From Clostridia bacterium (lineage in GTDB: Bacteria > Bacillota > Clostridia > TANB77 > CAG-508), in the NCBI GenBank assembly GCA_017409455.1, contig JAFQSS010000026.1, positions 1 through 54,396 on the forward strand: a stretch of DNA of 54,396 nucleotides. The letters are read 5' to 3'. The translations under genes and the position numbers were made by a program. Below the pieces are notes generated by a model, which was given only the letters and a program-made list of their open reading frames with translations, had not been told where the DNA came from and did not search any database. This document shows positions 33,981 through 43,037 of the stretch, in pieces; the stretch's first letter is position 1; each line of letters opens with the position of its first letter.

Positions 33981-36029
33981 TTATTCTCCTCCTTCCTTTT
34001 TATTTAATTCATCTTCAGATAGTTGTGACAAGGCAATTTCTCTATATGTTTCATTATTTTGGATAAGTTCTTCGTGTGTTCCTTGACCTACTATTTTTCC
34101 ATCATCTAATACGATTATTTTGTCTGCATTCAAAATTGTACTAATTCTTTGTGCAACTATTATATTAGTTTTATTTTTAGTTCTTTTTGCTAATGCTTCT
34201 CTTAAAGTTGCATCTGTTTTGAAATCTAATGCTGAAAAACTGTCATCAAAAATAAATATTTCTGGATCTTTTGCTATAGCTCTTGCTATTGATAATCTTT
34301 GCTTTTGACCACCAGAAACATTGCTTCCTCCTTGTGCTATTTCTGATTTGTATTTGGCATCTTTTCCTTGTATAAATTCTACTGCTTGTGCTATTTCAGC
34401 AGCTTCTACCATTTTTTTATCAGACATTTCTGAATTTGCATATTTTATATTACTTTCAATTGTTCCTGAAAATAATATTCCTTTTTGAGGCACAAATCCT
34501 ATGACATCTCTTAATTCTTTTTGTGATAAATCTTTTACATTAACTCCATCAACTAAAAGCTCTCCCCCTGTTACATCATAAAATCTTGGTATAAGATTTA
34601 CCACGGTTGATTTACCACTTCCTGTACTTCCTATTATTGCTGTTGTTTTCCCTGGATCTGCAGTAAAGCTTATGTCTTCAAGAATTTCTGTATCTGCATC
34701 AGGATACCTGAATGATACATTTTTAAATTCTACCAATCCTTTTTTATCCGGATTTAATTTTTTAGTTTCTTGTTTGTCTTTTATGCTTGGCTCTGTTTCA
34801 AGTACTTTTAAAATACGATTTGCTGATACAGAAGCTCTTGGTAACATTATTGAAATTATCGAAATCATCAAGAAGCTAGTTACAATTTGTATTGAATATT
34901 GGATAAATGCTAACATATCTCCTACTTGCATAACTCCTTGATCTACGTTATGGCCTCCAACCCATACAATTAATACCCCCATTGCATTCATTATAAGAGT
35001 TAAAACCGGCATCATAACTGCCATTGTTTTATTTACAAATAAGTTTGCTTTCATTAAATCTGTATTTGCATCATCAAATCTTTTTTCTTCTCTTTCTTCA
35101 GTATTAAAAGCTCTTATTACTGATTTTCCTGTTAATATTTCTCTGGCCACACCATTTAGTTTGTCTATTAAATCTTGTAGTTTTTTGAACCTTGGCATTG
35201 CAATTATAAATAATCCTATTACAGTTATTAATATTGCAATTACTGATCCTCCTATTATCCAAGCCATTGAACTATTACTTTGATTCATTACTTTTATTAT
35301 TCCGCCAATACCTATTATTGGTGCATATACCACTGTTCTAAATAACATAGATAACAATTGTTGTATTTGCTGAACATCATTTGTACTACGTGTTATTAAA
35401 GAAGCGGTTGAAAACTCTCTTAATTCTTTATTAGAAAATCTTATAACTTTATTAAATACCTTTTCTCTTAATGTTTTGGCAAGTTTAGCACCAACTTTTG
35501 AAGATAGCATCATTATTGTAATTCCAGATGTCATACTTATTGCTGCTAATCCTAGCATTTTTAGTCCGGCAATAAAGATATAGTTCATCTGAATTTTATC
35601 TGTATCTACTCCAGCTTTTTGATATATTGCTTTAACACATGCAACTGCTGCTTGTTTTTTTATCGTATCTTGCATATTATTAATTGGTTGATTAGTTTGT
35701 GATACAATAATAGGTTCTATTAAAAGATTTGAAAGTTCTTCCCTTTGATTTTCATCAATATCTTTTAATACGTATTTTTCATTTTCTCTTGAATAGTTTG
35801 ATAAAATCTTCTCATCATTATCTGTAACTAATAATATTGATTCCATATCTTCATTCAATATTTGGTTTGGTACTGCATCTTCTATTCCACCAGATTGAAT
35901 TCCTTCATTTACAATTTTTGATGTATAATTTGGTAATTCTAAATCTACTGCTGCTTGCAGGCACAGCAATAACACTATTAATACAACTGATAGCCATGAC
36001 TGTTTTAAATTTTTTAATATTTTTAGCAT
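33981..36029 (-). CDS. ABC multidrug-type exporter, half-transporter with degenerate ATPase site
   Basis: A 682-residue partner subunit. Walker A is GSTGSGKSTVVNL and the signature NVSGGQKQRL is intact. Walker B reads IFIFDDSFSALD with Asp in place of the catalytic Glu, and the H-loop is AQRISTI with Gln in place of His. That pattern is typical of the degenerate site in heterodimeric exporters. Between the first two membrane helices there is an insertion of about 110 residues (roughly 35-145; ending KAIYQKAGVDTDKIQMNYIFI), probably outside the cell. Gene order is this subunit then its partner. The insertion makes it longer than the usual 580-600 residues. Confidence 0.93.
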   Translation of the reverse strand: MLKILKNLKQSWLSVVLIVLLLCLQAAVDLELPNYTSKIVNEGIQSGGIEDAVPNQILNEDMESILLVTDNDEKILSNYSRENEKYVLKDIDENQREELSNLLIEPIIVSQTNQPINNMQDTIKKQAAVACVKAIYQKAGVDTDKIQMNYIFIAGLKMLGLAAISMTSGITIMMLSSKVGAKLAKTLREKVFNKVIRFSNKELREFSTASLITRSTNDVQQIQQLLSMLFRTVVYAPIIGIGGIIKVMNQSNSSMAWIIGGSVIAILITVIGLFIIAMPRFKKLQDLIDKLNGVAREILTGKSVIRAFNTEEREEKRFDDANTDLMKANLFVNKTMAVMMPVLTLIMNAMGVLIVWVGGHNVDQGVMQVGDMLAFIQYSIQIVTSFLMISIISIMLPRASVSANRILKVLETEPSIKDKQETKKLNPDKKGLVEFKNVSFRYPDADTEILEDISFTADPGKTTAIIGSTGSGKSTVVNLIPRFYDVTGGELLVDGVNVKDLSQKELRDVIGFVPQKGILFSGTIESNIKYANSEMSDKKMVEAAEIAQAVEFIQGKDAKYKSEIAQGGSNVSGGQKQRLSIARAIAKDPEIFIFDDSFSALDFKTDATLREALAKRTKNKTNIIVAQRISTILNADKIIVLDDGKIVGQGTHEELIQNNETYREIALSQLSEDELNKKEGGE

Positions 36030-36092
36030 TTTTTTGCCTCCTCTTTTTTTGCTATATTATTTTAATATGTAATTGTGAATTTTGTGTGAATT

Positions 36093-36132
36093 ACAAAAGA
36101 AAAACACGCCACAAGTAAAACTCGTGGCGTGT
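36093..36132 (-). terminator. Terminator downstream of the 86-residue gene
   Basis: ACACGCCAC and GTGGCGTGT form a GC-rich stem, with a T-rich tract (TTTTTCTTTT) after it on the minus strand. It ends the 36159-36419 gene and is unusually GC-rich for this region. Confidence 0.88.
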
Positions 36133-36158
36133 AGGTCCGACATATTGCACAAAACACA

Positions 36159-36419
36159 TCAAACATTAATATTTTTGACCCATCCCAAAAATCTTTCTAT
36201 GCCCTTAGCGCTTCTATGTCCATAAAAGCTGGATACGCGAATTCCTTCATCACTAATAATGTAAACTTTCCAGTATCCAAACCATTCCTTGAAACACTTC
36301 ATATCACGAGATATTTCAACAGTTTGGCCATTAGGGAACTTAAAACAATAAATTTTTTCGTGTTGAGAAATGTTTTCTGCTTTTATGCAATATTGCCGAT
36401 GGTTAAAATATTCGTCCAT
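36159..36419 (-). CDS. 86-residue protein, unknown function
   Basis: Not recognised. A small soluble basic protein with many aromatic residues (YFNHRQYCIKAENI, then KEWFGYWKVYIISDEGIRVSSFYG). It has its own promoter, an AAGGAGGT ribosome site and a GC-rich terminator, so it is a self-contained unit between the ABC exporter and pfkA. It uses CGG for Arg at residue 8 (N-H-R-Q), a codon I did not find in the native-looking genes. It resembles the 31208-32106 genes in style. Confidence 0.65.
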   Translation of the reverse strand: MDEYFNHRQYCIKAENISQHEKIYCFKFPNGQTVEISRDMKCFKEWFGYWKVYIISDEGIRVSSFYGHRSAKGIERFLGWVKNINV

Positions 36420-36452
36420 CTTTGTGGACCTCCTTAATTAGATTATAATTAA

Positions 36453-36481
36453 ATTATATCATAAATCCACCAAAAAATCAA
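36453..36481 (-). promoter_or_regulatory. Promoter of the 86-residue gene
   Basis: On the minus strand TTGATT (36476-36481), a 17-base spacer and perfect TATAAT (36453-36458). The AAGGAGGT ribosome site follows about 20 bases later. Confidence 0.8.
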
Positions 36482-36520
36482 TTTCATAGCACTCTATGAG
36501 TTTTATATATACTATATTAA

Positions 36521-37663
36521 TTAATCTCCTAAACAAATTCCTATATTTCTTGCTGTTTTTACTAAGTCGTGGTCCATTGTAACTCTTCTAATATTACTTT
36601 CTGAAGTATTTCCTGAAACAGCTCCGATTTTCGTGTTTTTTCCAACAACATCTTCTAAAGAAACATAATCTAATCTTCCATCTTTTATTACTGTTAATAC
36701 TCCGAATGTTCCATTTAGAGCAAGTTCCATTGCTTTTGAACCATATTTTGTTGATAATACTCTATCAAATGCAGTTGGTGTTCCTCCTCTTTGCATATAT
36801 CCGAGAGTAGTATTTCTTGCTTCTAGACCTGTTAATCTTTCAAGTTCTTTTGCAACTACTTGTCCTACTCCACCTAATTTTGTATTATCTACACCAGCTC
36901 CATTATCTCTTGTTCCTGCCACTGTAATTTCTCCGCCTTTTGGTGCAGCACCTTCAGCAACAACAACAACACTGAAATTCTTTCCTTTTTCTTTTCTTTC
37001 ATTTACTTTTTCAACAGCTTTATTTATATCATATGGAATTTCTGGGATTAATGCAACATCAGCTCCTCCTGCTATTGCTGATTCTAGAGCTATCCATCCT
37101 GCATATCTTCCCATAACTTCTAATACCATTATTCTGTGATGTGTTTCTCCTGTTGTGTGTAATCTATCTAATGCTTCTGCAGCAACAGATACAGCTGTAT
37201 TATAGCCAAATGTTATTTCTGTACATGCGACATCATTATCTATTGTTTTTGGAACTCCTATTACATTTATACCTTTTGTTGAAAAATCTCTTGCAGATTT
37301 TTGTGTTCCATCTCCACCTAGTGTAAATAAACAGTCAAATCCGTCTTTTTTTATATTTTCAACACATACGTCTGATAAATCTTTATATACTGTTTCTCCA
37401 TTTTCTTGAATTTTATAATGAAACACATTCGCATTTGTTGATGACCCAATAATTGAACCACCTTTTGGTAATATTCCTGATGCTGTTTCATCATTTCCTG
37501 TACTTAGCTTAACATATTCATTTTTAAGCAAACCATTGTATCCATCAATAAAGCCATAACACTCTATTCCATTGTGTTCTGCAGTTTTTACTATTGCTCT
37601 TATTACTGCATTAAATCCTGATACATCTCCTCCGTTTGCTAATATTGCAACTTTTCTTATCAT
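36521..37663 (-). CDS. pfkA: 6-phosphofructokinase
   Basis: A 380-residue phosphofructokinase: NGGDVSGFNAVIRAIVK at the N-terminus, FTLGGDGTQKSARDF, GVPKTIDNDVACTEITFGYNTA, and MGRYAGWIALESAIAGGADVALIPE. The two residues that separate ATP from PPi enzymes in this family read Gly (in GGDG) and Lys (in PKTIDND). This mixed pattern is known from group III enzymes, at least some of which use ATP. It lies away from the other glycolytic genes, has an AAAGGAGG site and appears monocistronic. I see no clear terminator after it. Confidence 0.93.
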   Translation of the reverse strand: MIRKVAILANGGDVSGFNAVIRAIVKTAEHNGIECYGFIDGYNGLLKNEYVKLSTGNDETASGILPKGGSIIGSSTNANVFHYKIQENGETVYKDLSDVCVENIKKDGFDCLFTLGGDGTQKSARDFSTKGINVIGVPKTIDNDVACTEITFGYNTAVSVAAEALDRLHTTGETHHRIMVLEVMGRYAGWIALESAIAGGADVALIPEIPYDINKAVEKVNERKEKGKNFSVVVVAEGAAPKGGEITVAGTRDNGAGVDNTKLGGVGQVVAKELERLTGLEARNTTLGYMQRGGTPTAFDRVLSTKYGSKAMELALNGTFGVLTVIKDGRLDYVSLEDVVGKNTKIGAVSGNTSESNIRRVTMDHDLVKTARNIGICLGD

Positions 37664-37855
37664 ATGAATTCCTCCTTTGGTTAAAATACCATTGTAAATT
37701 TCTCTCTTATTATACCAATATTTTCATATTTTACAAGTATTTTTTTAATTTTTATTTATTTTTGTTATGTATATTCTAAATTTAAAAATCCTGCATATAA
37801 ATATAATGAATAAATCCAAGGATTTATAAAATTATAAAAAAGGATGGTAAGTTTT

Positions 37856-38833
37856 ATGAAAACTAGTATCAAAAGTCTTACACTTTACACTGGTACACAT
37901 GGTTATAACGGCTGTACCTGTAAATGTAGATTTTGCACTCAGAAGTTTCTGTTTGATGTTCCTTCATATCAAGGCACATTAGAAGAAATTGAACGGATAA
38001 TCAAATCATTACCTCAGCTTGAAGATGCATACATCTTGGGGAATCCAGATGTTTGTGTTGATACAGATTTTTGCAATCATGCTGCTAAAAAGTTTATAGA
38101 TGCTGGTTGTAAAGTTATGTTTTCAACCTCAGGTATTGGCGGAAAACATACTATGGAAAAGCTTTTAAATGGTTTACCTTCATCTAAGGTAAAGTATGTG
38201 AGTTTTTCTGTGGATTCTCTTAAAGACGAAACTATAAGATTTTTAAAAGGTGTTAATCTACCTTTAAGTAGAGTTGAAGAAGGAATTGCATATTGCATTG
38301 AAAACAATTTCCCTGTAAAAATTCAGCCTACTCTGTGGTCTGTAAATCAAGATGAATTAGAATCTATTGTTAGCTATTTTTTCTTCAAATATGGAATTAA
38401 ATGGTTCACTTTTCATTTCGGTTCTCTTGAAACTCACAGAGGAGCAGAAAATCTTCATGTTTCCGCTAATAATATTAGAGGAATTTATAAAGAAGCAAAA
38501 AGACTTCAGCAAATTTATGGTTTAGATTTAAAAATTCCCATGAATATGTTGAATAAAGCTGAATATAGTTTTTTCCAAGAAAACTACACAACACATTGTC
38601 AAGATAAGCATCCAAGTGACATTCAGGTATGGATGACACATAAGGGATTAAAAGCATCTTACTGTCCAATCTTTTCTACAGTATATCCTGAAAATTCTGT
38701 ATTTGACTTAGAATCAGAAGATATGACTGCACCTGGTATAGGATGTAAGATGTGTCCTGTTCAAAAAGAAACTTTGGGACCTAATTTTCAGAATAAAGGC
38801 TATATTCCTGTATGCCTTTATTACAAACCTTAA
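37856..38833 (+). CDS. Radical SAM protein, unknown substrate
   Basis: A 325-residue protein with the radical SAM cluster motif CxxxCxxC in NGCTCKCRFCTQKF (residues 17-28), followed by a TIM-barrel-like core with VDTDFCNH, FSTSGIGGKHTMEKLL and KYVSFSVDSLKDETI. C-terminal cysteines (SYCPIFSTV, GCKMCPVQ, PVCLYYK) suggest a second Fe-S cluster, as in SPASM-type enzymes. The ATG at 37856 (MKTSIKS) has GGATGGT at a fair distance; an ATG at 37844 is too close to it. No peptide substrate gene is seen nearby. It uses CGG once and has atypical codon use, so transfer is likely. Confidence 0.85.
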   Translation: MKTSIKSLTLYTGTHGYNGCTCKCRFCTQKFLFDVPSYQGTLEEIERIIKSLPQLEDAYILGNPDVCVDTDFCNHAAKKFIDAGCKVMFSTSGIGGKHTMEKLLNGLPSSKVKYVSFSVDSLKDETIRFLKGVNLPLSRVEEGIAYCIENNFPVKIQPTLWSVNQDELESIVSYFFFKYGIKWFTFHFGSLETHRGAENLHVSANNIRGIYKEAKRLQQIYGLDLKIPMNMLNKAEYSFFQENYTTHCQDKHPSDIQVWMTHKGLKASYCPIFSTVYPENSVFDLESEDMTAPGIGCKMCPVQKETLGPNFQNKGYIPVCLYYKP

Positions 38834-38866
38834 AAACCAAGAGGAAAATTCCTCTTGGTTTTTTAT
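38832..38866. terminator. Bidirectional terminator between the radical SAM gene and prfB
   Basis: AAAACCAAGAGGAA pairs with TTCCTCTTGGTTTT, a near-perfect stem with two-base loop and T-run, six bases after the radical SAM stop. prfB ends at 38868 from the other side. Confidence 0.92.
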
Positions 38867-38867
38867 A

Positions 38868-39975
38868 TTATTTTTTGTCATGTTTTAAATAACTTTCTAT
38901 AAATCCATCAATATTTCCATCCATTACAGATTCAACATTTCCAACTTCATAATTAGTTCTGTGATCTTTAACAAGAGTATATGGACAAAATACATAAGAA
39001 CGAATTTGACTTCCCCATGCAATATCTTTTTGCTCTCCTTTCAATTCATCTATTGTATCTTTTTGTTCTTGTTCTTTTAAATTAAGTAATTTTGATTTAA
39101 GCATCCTCATAGCTGTTTCTCTATTTTGAATTTGAGAACGTTCAGATTGACAGGCAACAACAATATTTGTAGGAATATGAGTTATCCTTACTGCTGATGA
39201 TGTTTTATTTATATGTTGTCCTCCAGCTCCTGACGCTCTATATGTATCTACTCTTAAATCATCTTGATTTATTTCTATTTGAATATCATCAGTTATTTCT
39301 GGTAAAACTTCTAATGAAGCAAATGATGTGTGTCTTCTTCCTCCCGCATCAAATGGCGAAATTCTTACTAATCTATGTACTCCCATTTCACATTTCATAT
39401 ATCCATAGGCATTTTGACCTACAATTTCAAAAGTTACACTTTTTATTCCTGCTTCATCACCTTCTAAATAGTCTAATTCTTTTACTTCATAACCATTTTT
39501 TATAGCCCATCTTGTATACATTCTATATAACATTTCTGCCCAATCTTGAGATTCTGTTCCACCAGCTCCTGGATGTAAGGTTAATATTGCATTATTTTTA
39601 TCATATTTGCCTGATAATAATGTTTCTAATTGTAATTTTTCAATTTCTTTTTCTAAATTTAAAGTAGATTTTAATATATCCTTTGCCACATCTTCGTCAT
39701 TTTCCATATTTGCTAGTTCTGTTAAATCTTCTAAATTTGAAATTTCTTGTTTTATTTTTGTATATTGTTGTACTTTTCCTTTTAATTGTTTTATTTGTGC
39801 TAAAATTTTTGTGGTCTCATTTGGTGTTTTTTGCCAAAATTCTTCTTTAATTGTTTCGTTTTCTAACTCCTTTAATTTTTTCTCTAATGCTATGATGTCA
39901 AAGAGACTCACCTAAACTTTGCGTTTTTTGTTTTAATAAATCTAATTTTCTAGAGTTTTCTTCTAGTTCTAACAT
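38868..39975 (-). CDS. prfB: Peptide chain release factor 2, with programmed +1 frameshift
   Basis: Release factor 2 terminates translation at UGA and UAA. The full gene begins at ATG 39975 (MLELEENSRKLDLLKQK) with 25 codons, then an in-frame UGA at 39898-39900 inside CTT TGA C. This is the classical prfB slippery stop: +1 slippage gives Leu-Asp and continues as DIIALEKKLKEL to 38868. The GGQ hydrolysis motif (GAGGQHINKT) and the SPF recognition motif (VRISPFDAGGRRHTSF) are present. The protein limits its own synthesis because low RF2 favours the shift. An SD-like AGGTGAG lies just upstream of the site. A normal-length RF2 results. Confidence 0.95.
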
Positions 39976-39986
39976 TTTATCACTCC

Positions 39987-41108
39987 TTATTCATAATCTT
40001 CAATACTTAATTCTGGATATGTAAATACCTGTCCTGCTTGCGTAAATTTTCCTGATGGTATATGATTTTTGTCCATTGTTTTTGAACCTTTTAAAAAGTA
40101 TTCATATCTAGCTTTATTTGTCAATTTTCCTCCACCTGTTATTACAGGATCATCCCAAGTTACATCAACCGCATACCATTTTTGGTTTAGTTTTACATAA
40201 TTCCATGCATGGTTTTCTGTTTCATTTTTACTGTTTGTTCCAGTACCTATAACTATTGTATTTTCTATTCCTATCTCATTCATTAAATATTGAAATGCTT
40301 TTGCATATCCTTCGCATACACACATTTTATTTATTAATGCACCATAAATGTCATATATATGGTCTTGTGTTAATGTTTCTTCATATTCTACTGTGTCTAT
40401 TAAATAATTATGAATCATTTTTATTTTTTCATAATCAGTTTTTCCTTCTATTTGGGAAATTATTTGACGTTTTAATTGTTCAATTTGTGTTTCATACTGT
40501 TCCACATCTTCTTTAGAATAAAATCCGTCTGCTAAATATGTAATCTCATTTCCGTTGTCTATAAATACATTATATCTTGTTCCTGTTATTTTGGTAACTT
40601 TTTCTATATTTATGTACATTTTGGTAACATCTAAATAAAAAATGTCAGGGTTTTCATATATTAGAGCTTCAATTGCCGATTGATATTGAATTTTCAATTC
40701 CGTATCCCCATCTTTTTCGGATAGTAATGATTGAAAAGCATTACCAAAATCTACTTTATATGTTCCTGTTTTTAGATTTTCTTTGTTTTGATATAATCCT
40801 CTATATATCGTTTTTGCAGCTTCAGTTAATTGATTATATAAATATCTAGATTGTGTTGCATTTGTGTTATCTTCAATGTTTGATGTTGAATCTTCTATTC
40901 CGTCAAACATTTCTTCATCTATAATTATCGAATCATTACTAGAGGGTATATATTCTATTGTCGGAAACCCAGTTTCACTTTCAAAACTTATTTGTATTGT
41001 TCCATCTTTTGTAATTTCAGTATATATAGCATATCCTAAAATCCCTATGGTTGCCAATATCCCTATTATTATGAGTGTTAATATAAAACTTATTATTTTA
41101 TCCTTCAT
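39987..41108 (-). CDS. Membrane-anchored transglutaminase-like protein
   Basis: A 373-residue protein with an N-terminal membrane helix (IISFILTLIIIGILATIGILGYAIY), so the bulk is probably outside the cell. The transglutaminase-like core has the catalytic triad visible: Cys in NKMCVCEGYAKAFQYLMNEIG, His in ENHAWNYVKL and Asp in YAVDVTWDDPV. Bacterial members mostly act as proteases or peptidoglycan-linked enzymes. The middle segment (DTVEYEETLTQDHIYDIYGALINK) is typical. Upstream of it is gerA on the other strand; it lies 11 bases before prfB on the same strand. Confidence 0.85.
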   Translation of the reverse strand: MKDKIISFILTLIIIGILATIGILGYAIYTEITKDGTIQISFESETGFPTIEYIPSSNDSIIIDEEMFDGIEDSTSNIEDNTNATQSRYLYNQLTEAAKTIYRGLYQNKENLKTGTYKVDFGNAFQSLLSEKDGDTELKIQYQSAIEALIYENPDIFYLDVTKMYINIEKVTKITGTRYNVFIDNGNEITYLADGFYSKEDVEQYETQIEQLKRQIISQIEGKTDYEKIKMIHNYLIDTVEYEETLTQDHIYDIYGALINKMCVCEGYAKAFQYLMNEIGIENTIVIGTGTNSKNETENHAWNYVKLNQKWYAVDVTWDDPVITGGGKLTNKARYEYFLKGSKTMDKNHIPSGKFTQAGQVFTYPELSIEDYE

Positions 41109-41221
41109 TTTTCCTCCTTAGTTTTCAACTATTTTAATTATATATTATTATTGCTTTATTTGCAATATTGTTTTAAAAGTATAAATTGAATAATTTCTAA
41201 TTTTTTGTAAATATTAGTAAT

Positions 41222-42829
41222 ATGAATTTAAAGAATTTTTTTAATAATTTAACTAAATATAATAAGAATTATAATTTTACAATTATAAATGATAAGTTTG
41301 ATAATCCTCCTGCTCCAAGTGCAAAAGAGCCAAATGTATTTACTAATCTTAATGAAAATTTGGATTTTTTGAAAAGTAAATATAATACACTAATTAGTCC
41401 AGATGTAAAAATAAGAGAATTTAATATGTTTGCTTTAAATAAAAAATATAATTGTTTTATTATTTATATTGATGGATTAGTAGATTCAATTTCTATAAAT
41501 AATTTCGTTTTGGAACCTTTAATGTCTGAAAAACACAGACACAGTAAAACTTTTGGCGGCACTTTATCAGAATATGTTGATAATTGTTTGTTACCTCAAA
41601 ATAGTGTAAAAAAACTTAAAGAATACACAGAGATTTTTTCTGGAATTAATATGGGAGATTGCTTACTTTTTATCGATACACTTGATGTTGCTTTTGGAAT
41701 AGATGTAAAAAAGTTTCAACAACGTAGTATCAGCGTTCCCGAAAATGAATCAGTAATTAAAGGACCTCAACAAGGATATGTTGAAAATCTTAGAACTAAC
41801 ACATCCCTTCTTAGACGTATAATAAATAACGAAAATCTTGTTATTGAAAATATTGCTGTTGGTAAAATTAGCCAAACTAGATGCGGTGTATGTTATATGC
41901 AAAATATTGCTAATGGTGATTTGGTTTCAGAAGTTAAATATAGACTTGGAAATTTAGATATTGATTCTTTATTATCTACAGGTCAATTAGAACAACTTAT
42001 AGAAGATGATGAAGGTTTTGGAATTCCTCAAGTTCTTTCAACCGAGCGTCCTGATAAATGTGCACAATACTTGTTACAAGGTAGAATTGTAGTACTCGTA
42101 AATGGTAATCCTTATGCGATAATACTGCCTGCAACAATTGAAGATTTTCTATTTTCACCTGAAGATAATAATTTAAGACCTTTATTTGCAAATTTCTTGC
42201 GTGGAATTCGTATTTTAGCTACTTTAATAACTTTGTTACTTCCCGGTATTTATATAGCAATTACAAGTTTTCATCAAGAATTATTACCTACTGAATTATT
42301 GTTTTCTATACTGTCTGCAAGAGAAAATGTACCTTTCCCTATAATTTTAGAATTATTACTTATGGAGATTTCTTTTGAATTGATACGAGAAGCTAGTCTA
42401 AGAGTTCCTTCATTAATTGGCTCTTCTATCGGAATTGTTGGCGCTTTAATTTTAGGAGATGCAGCAGTTAATGCTGGTATTGTTAGCCCTACTCTTATTA
42501 TAATTGTTGCAATTACAGGTATTGCATCTTTTGCTATTCCAGATTTCTCGTTTGGTTTCCATGTACGAGTTTTTAGATTCTGGTTCATAGCTTTAGGGTT
42601 CACTGCTGGCTTTTTAGGAATTGGAGTCGGATTATTTATGTATGTAAGTATGCTTTGTGGGCTAAAATCTTTTGGAGTACCTTATACCACTCCAATAGCT
42701 CCATCATACAACACTAAAGGTAATGGTTATTTTATTCCTCCTATATGGAAACAAGAATATCGTGCTAGTTTTCTTTCTCCCAAAAAGAAACAAGCTCAAG
42801 ATAATATTAGTATGAAATGGAAAGTGTAA
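41222..42829 (+). CDS. GerA-family spore germination protein (GerAA/GerKA/SpoVAF-like)
   Basis: A 535-residue protein of the GerA A-subunit family. The soluble N-terminal half holds FGGTLSEYVDNCL-like motifs and VIKGPQQGYVENLRTNTSLLRRII. The C-terminal half has about five membrane helices (LRGIRILATLITLLLPGIYIA, PFPIILELLLMEISFELIREA, SLIGSSIGIVGALILGDAAV). Such proteins sense germinants in the spore inner membrane. B and C subunit genes are not adjacent, so it is an orphan; SpoVAF-like action is possible. There is no strong ribosome site before the ATG. A TGAATA about 30 bases upstream could be part of a forespore (sigma-G) promoter, but this is weak. Confidence 0.9.
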   Translation: MNLKNFFNNLTKYNKNYNFTIINDKFDNPPAPSAKEPNVFTNLNENLDFLKSKYNTLISPDVKIREFNMFALNKKYNCFIIYIDGLVDSISINNFVLEPLMSEKHRHSKTFGGTLSEYVDNCLLPQNSVKKLKEYTEIFSGINMGDCLLFIDTLDVAFGIDVKKFQQRSISVPENESVIKGPQQGYVENLRTNTSLLRRIINNENLVIENIAVGKISQTRCGVCYMQNIANGDLVSEVKYRLGNLDIDSLLSTGQLEQLIEDDEGFGIPQVLSTERPDKCAQYLLQGRIVVLVNGNPYAIILPATIEDFLFSPEDNNLRPLFANFLRGIRILATLITLLLPGIYIAITSFHQELLPTELLFSILSARENVPFPIILELLLMEISFELIREASLRVPSLIGSSIGIVGALILGDAAVNAGIVSPTLIIIVAITGIASFAIPDFSFGFHVRVFRFWFIALGFTAGFLGIGVGLFMYVSMLCGLKSFGVPYTTPIAPSYNTKGNGYFIPPIWKQEYRASFLSPKKKQAQDNISMKWKV

Positions 42830-42878
42830 AATTGGGGACGGTCCTTTTTTTCGCGAAAAAAAGGACCGTCCCCAATTT
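42829..42878. repeat. Perfect 50-bp palindrome of the GGGGACGGTCC repeat family
   Basis: AAATTGGGGACGGTCCTTT... reads identically on both strands over 50 bases, centred on TCGCGA. It overlaps the gerA-like stop and lies two bases before the rubredoxin stop, so it probably acts as a bidirectional terminator hairpin. It is a fusion of two identical half-repeats, unlike the asymmetric copies elsewhere. Confidence 0.95.
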
Positions 42879-42879
42879 G

Positions 42880-43011
42880 TCATATTTTTTCAAACATATC
42901 TTTTCCGACTCCACAAAGTGGGCAAACCCAATCTTCTGGTAAGTCTTCAAATTTTATTTCTTCTAATTCATCATCATAAATATATCCACATGCAATGCAT
43001 TTATATTTCAT
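42880..43011 (-). CDS. Rubredoxin, short form
   Basis: A 43-residue rubredoxin: two CxxC-type pairs (KCIACGYIY and [13 protein letters not shown]) that bind a single iron. It carries electrons, here very likely to the rubrerythrin encoded just upstream in the same operon, to reduce peroxide in this anaerobe. It is about nine residues shorter than typical rubredoxins, because the GDP-N-GI-PGT loop between the cysteine pairs is missing. ATG with AAAGGAG. The stop lies two bases from the palindromic repeat. Confidence 0.92.
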   Translation of the reverse strand: MKYKCIACGYIYDDELEEIKFEDLPEDWVCPLCGVGKDMFEKI

Positions 43012-43037
43012 ATCTTAGTCTCCTTTCTAACTATATT

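Noticed and set aside
37664..37855. RNA gene or riboswitch before the radical SAM gene
   Set aside because: Only a short AAATCC/GGATTT hairpin and AT-rich sequence are present; no known class.
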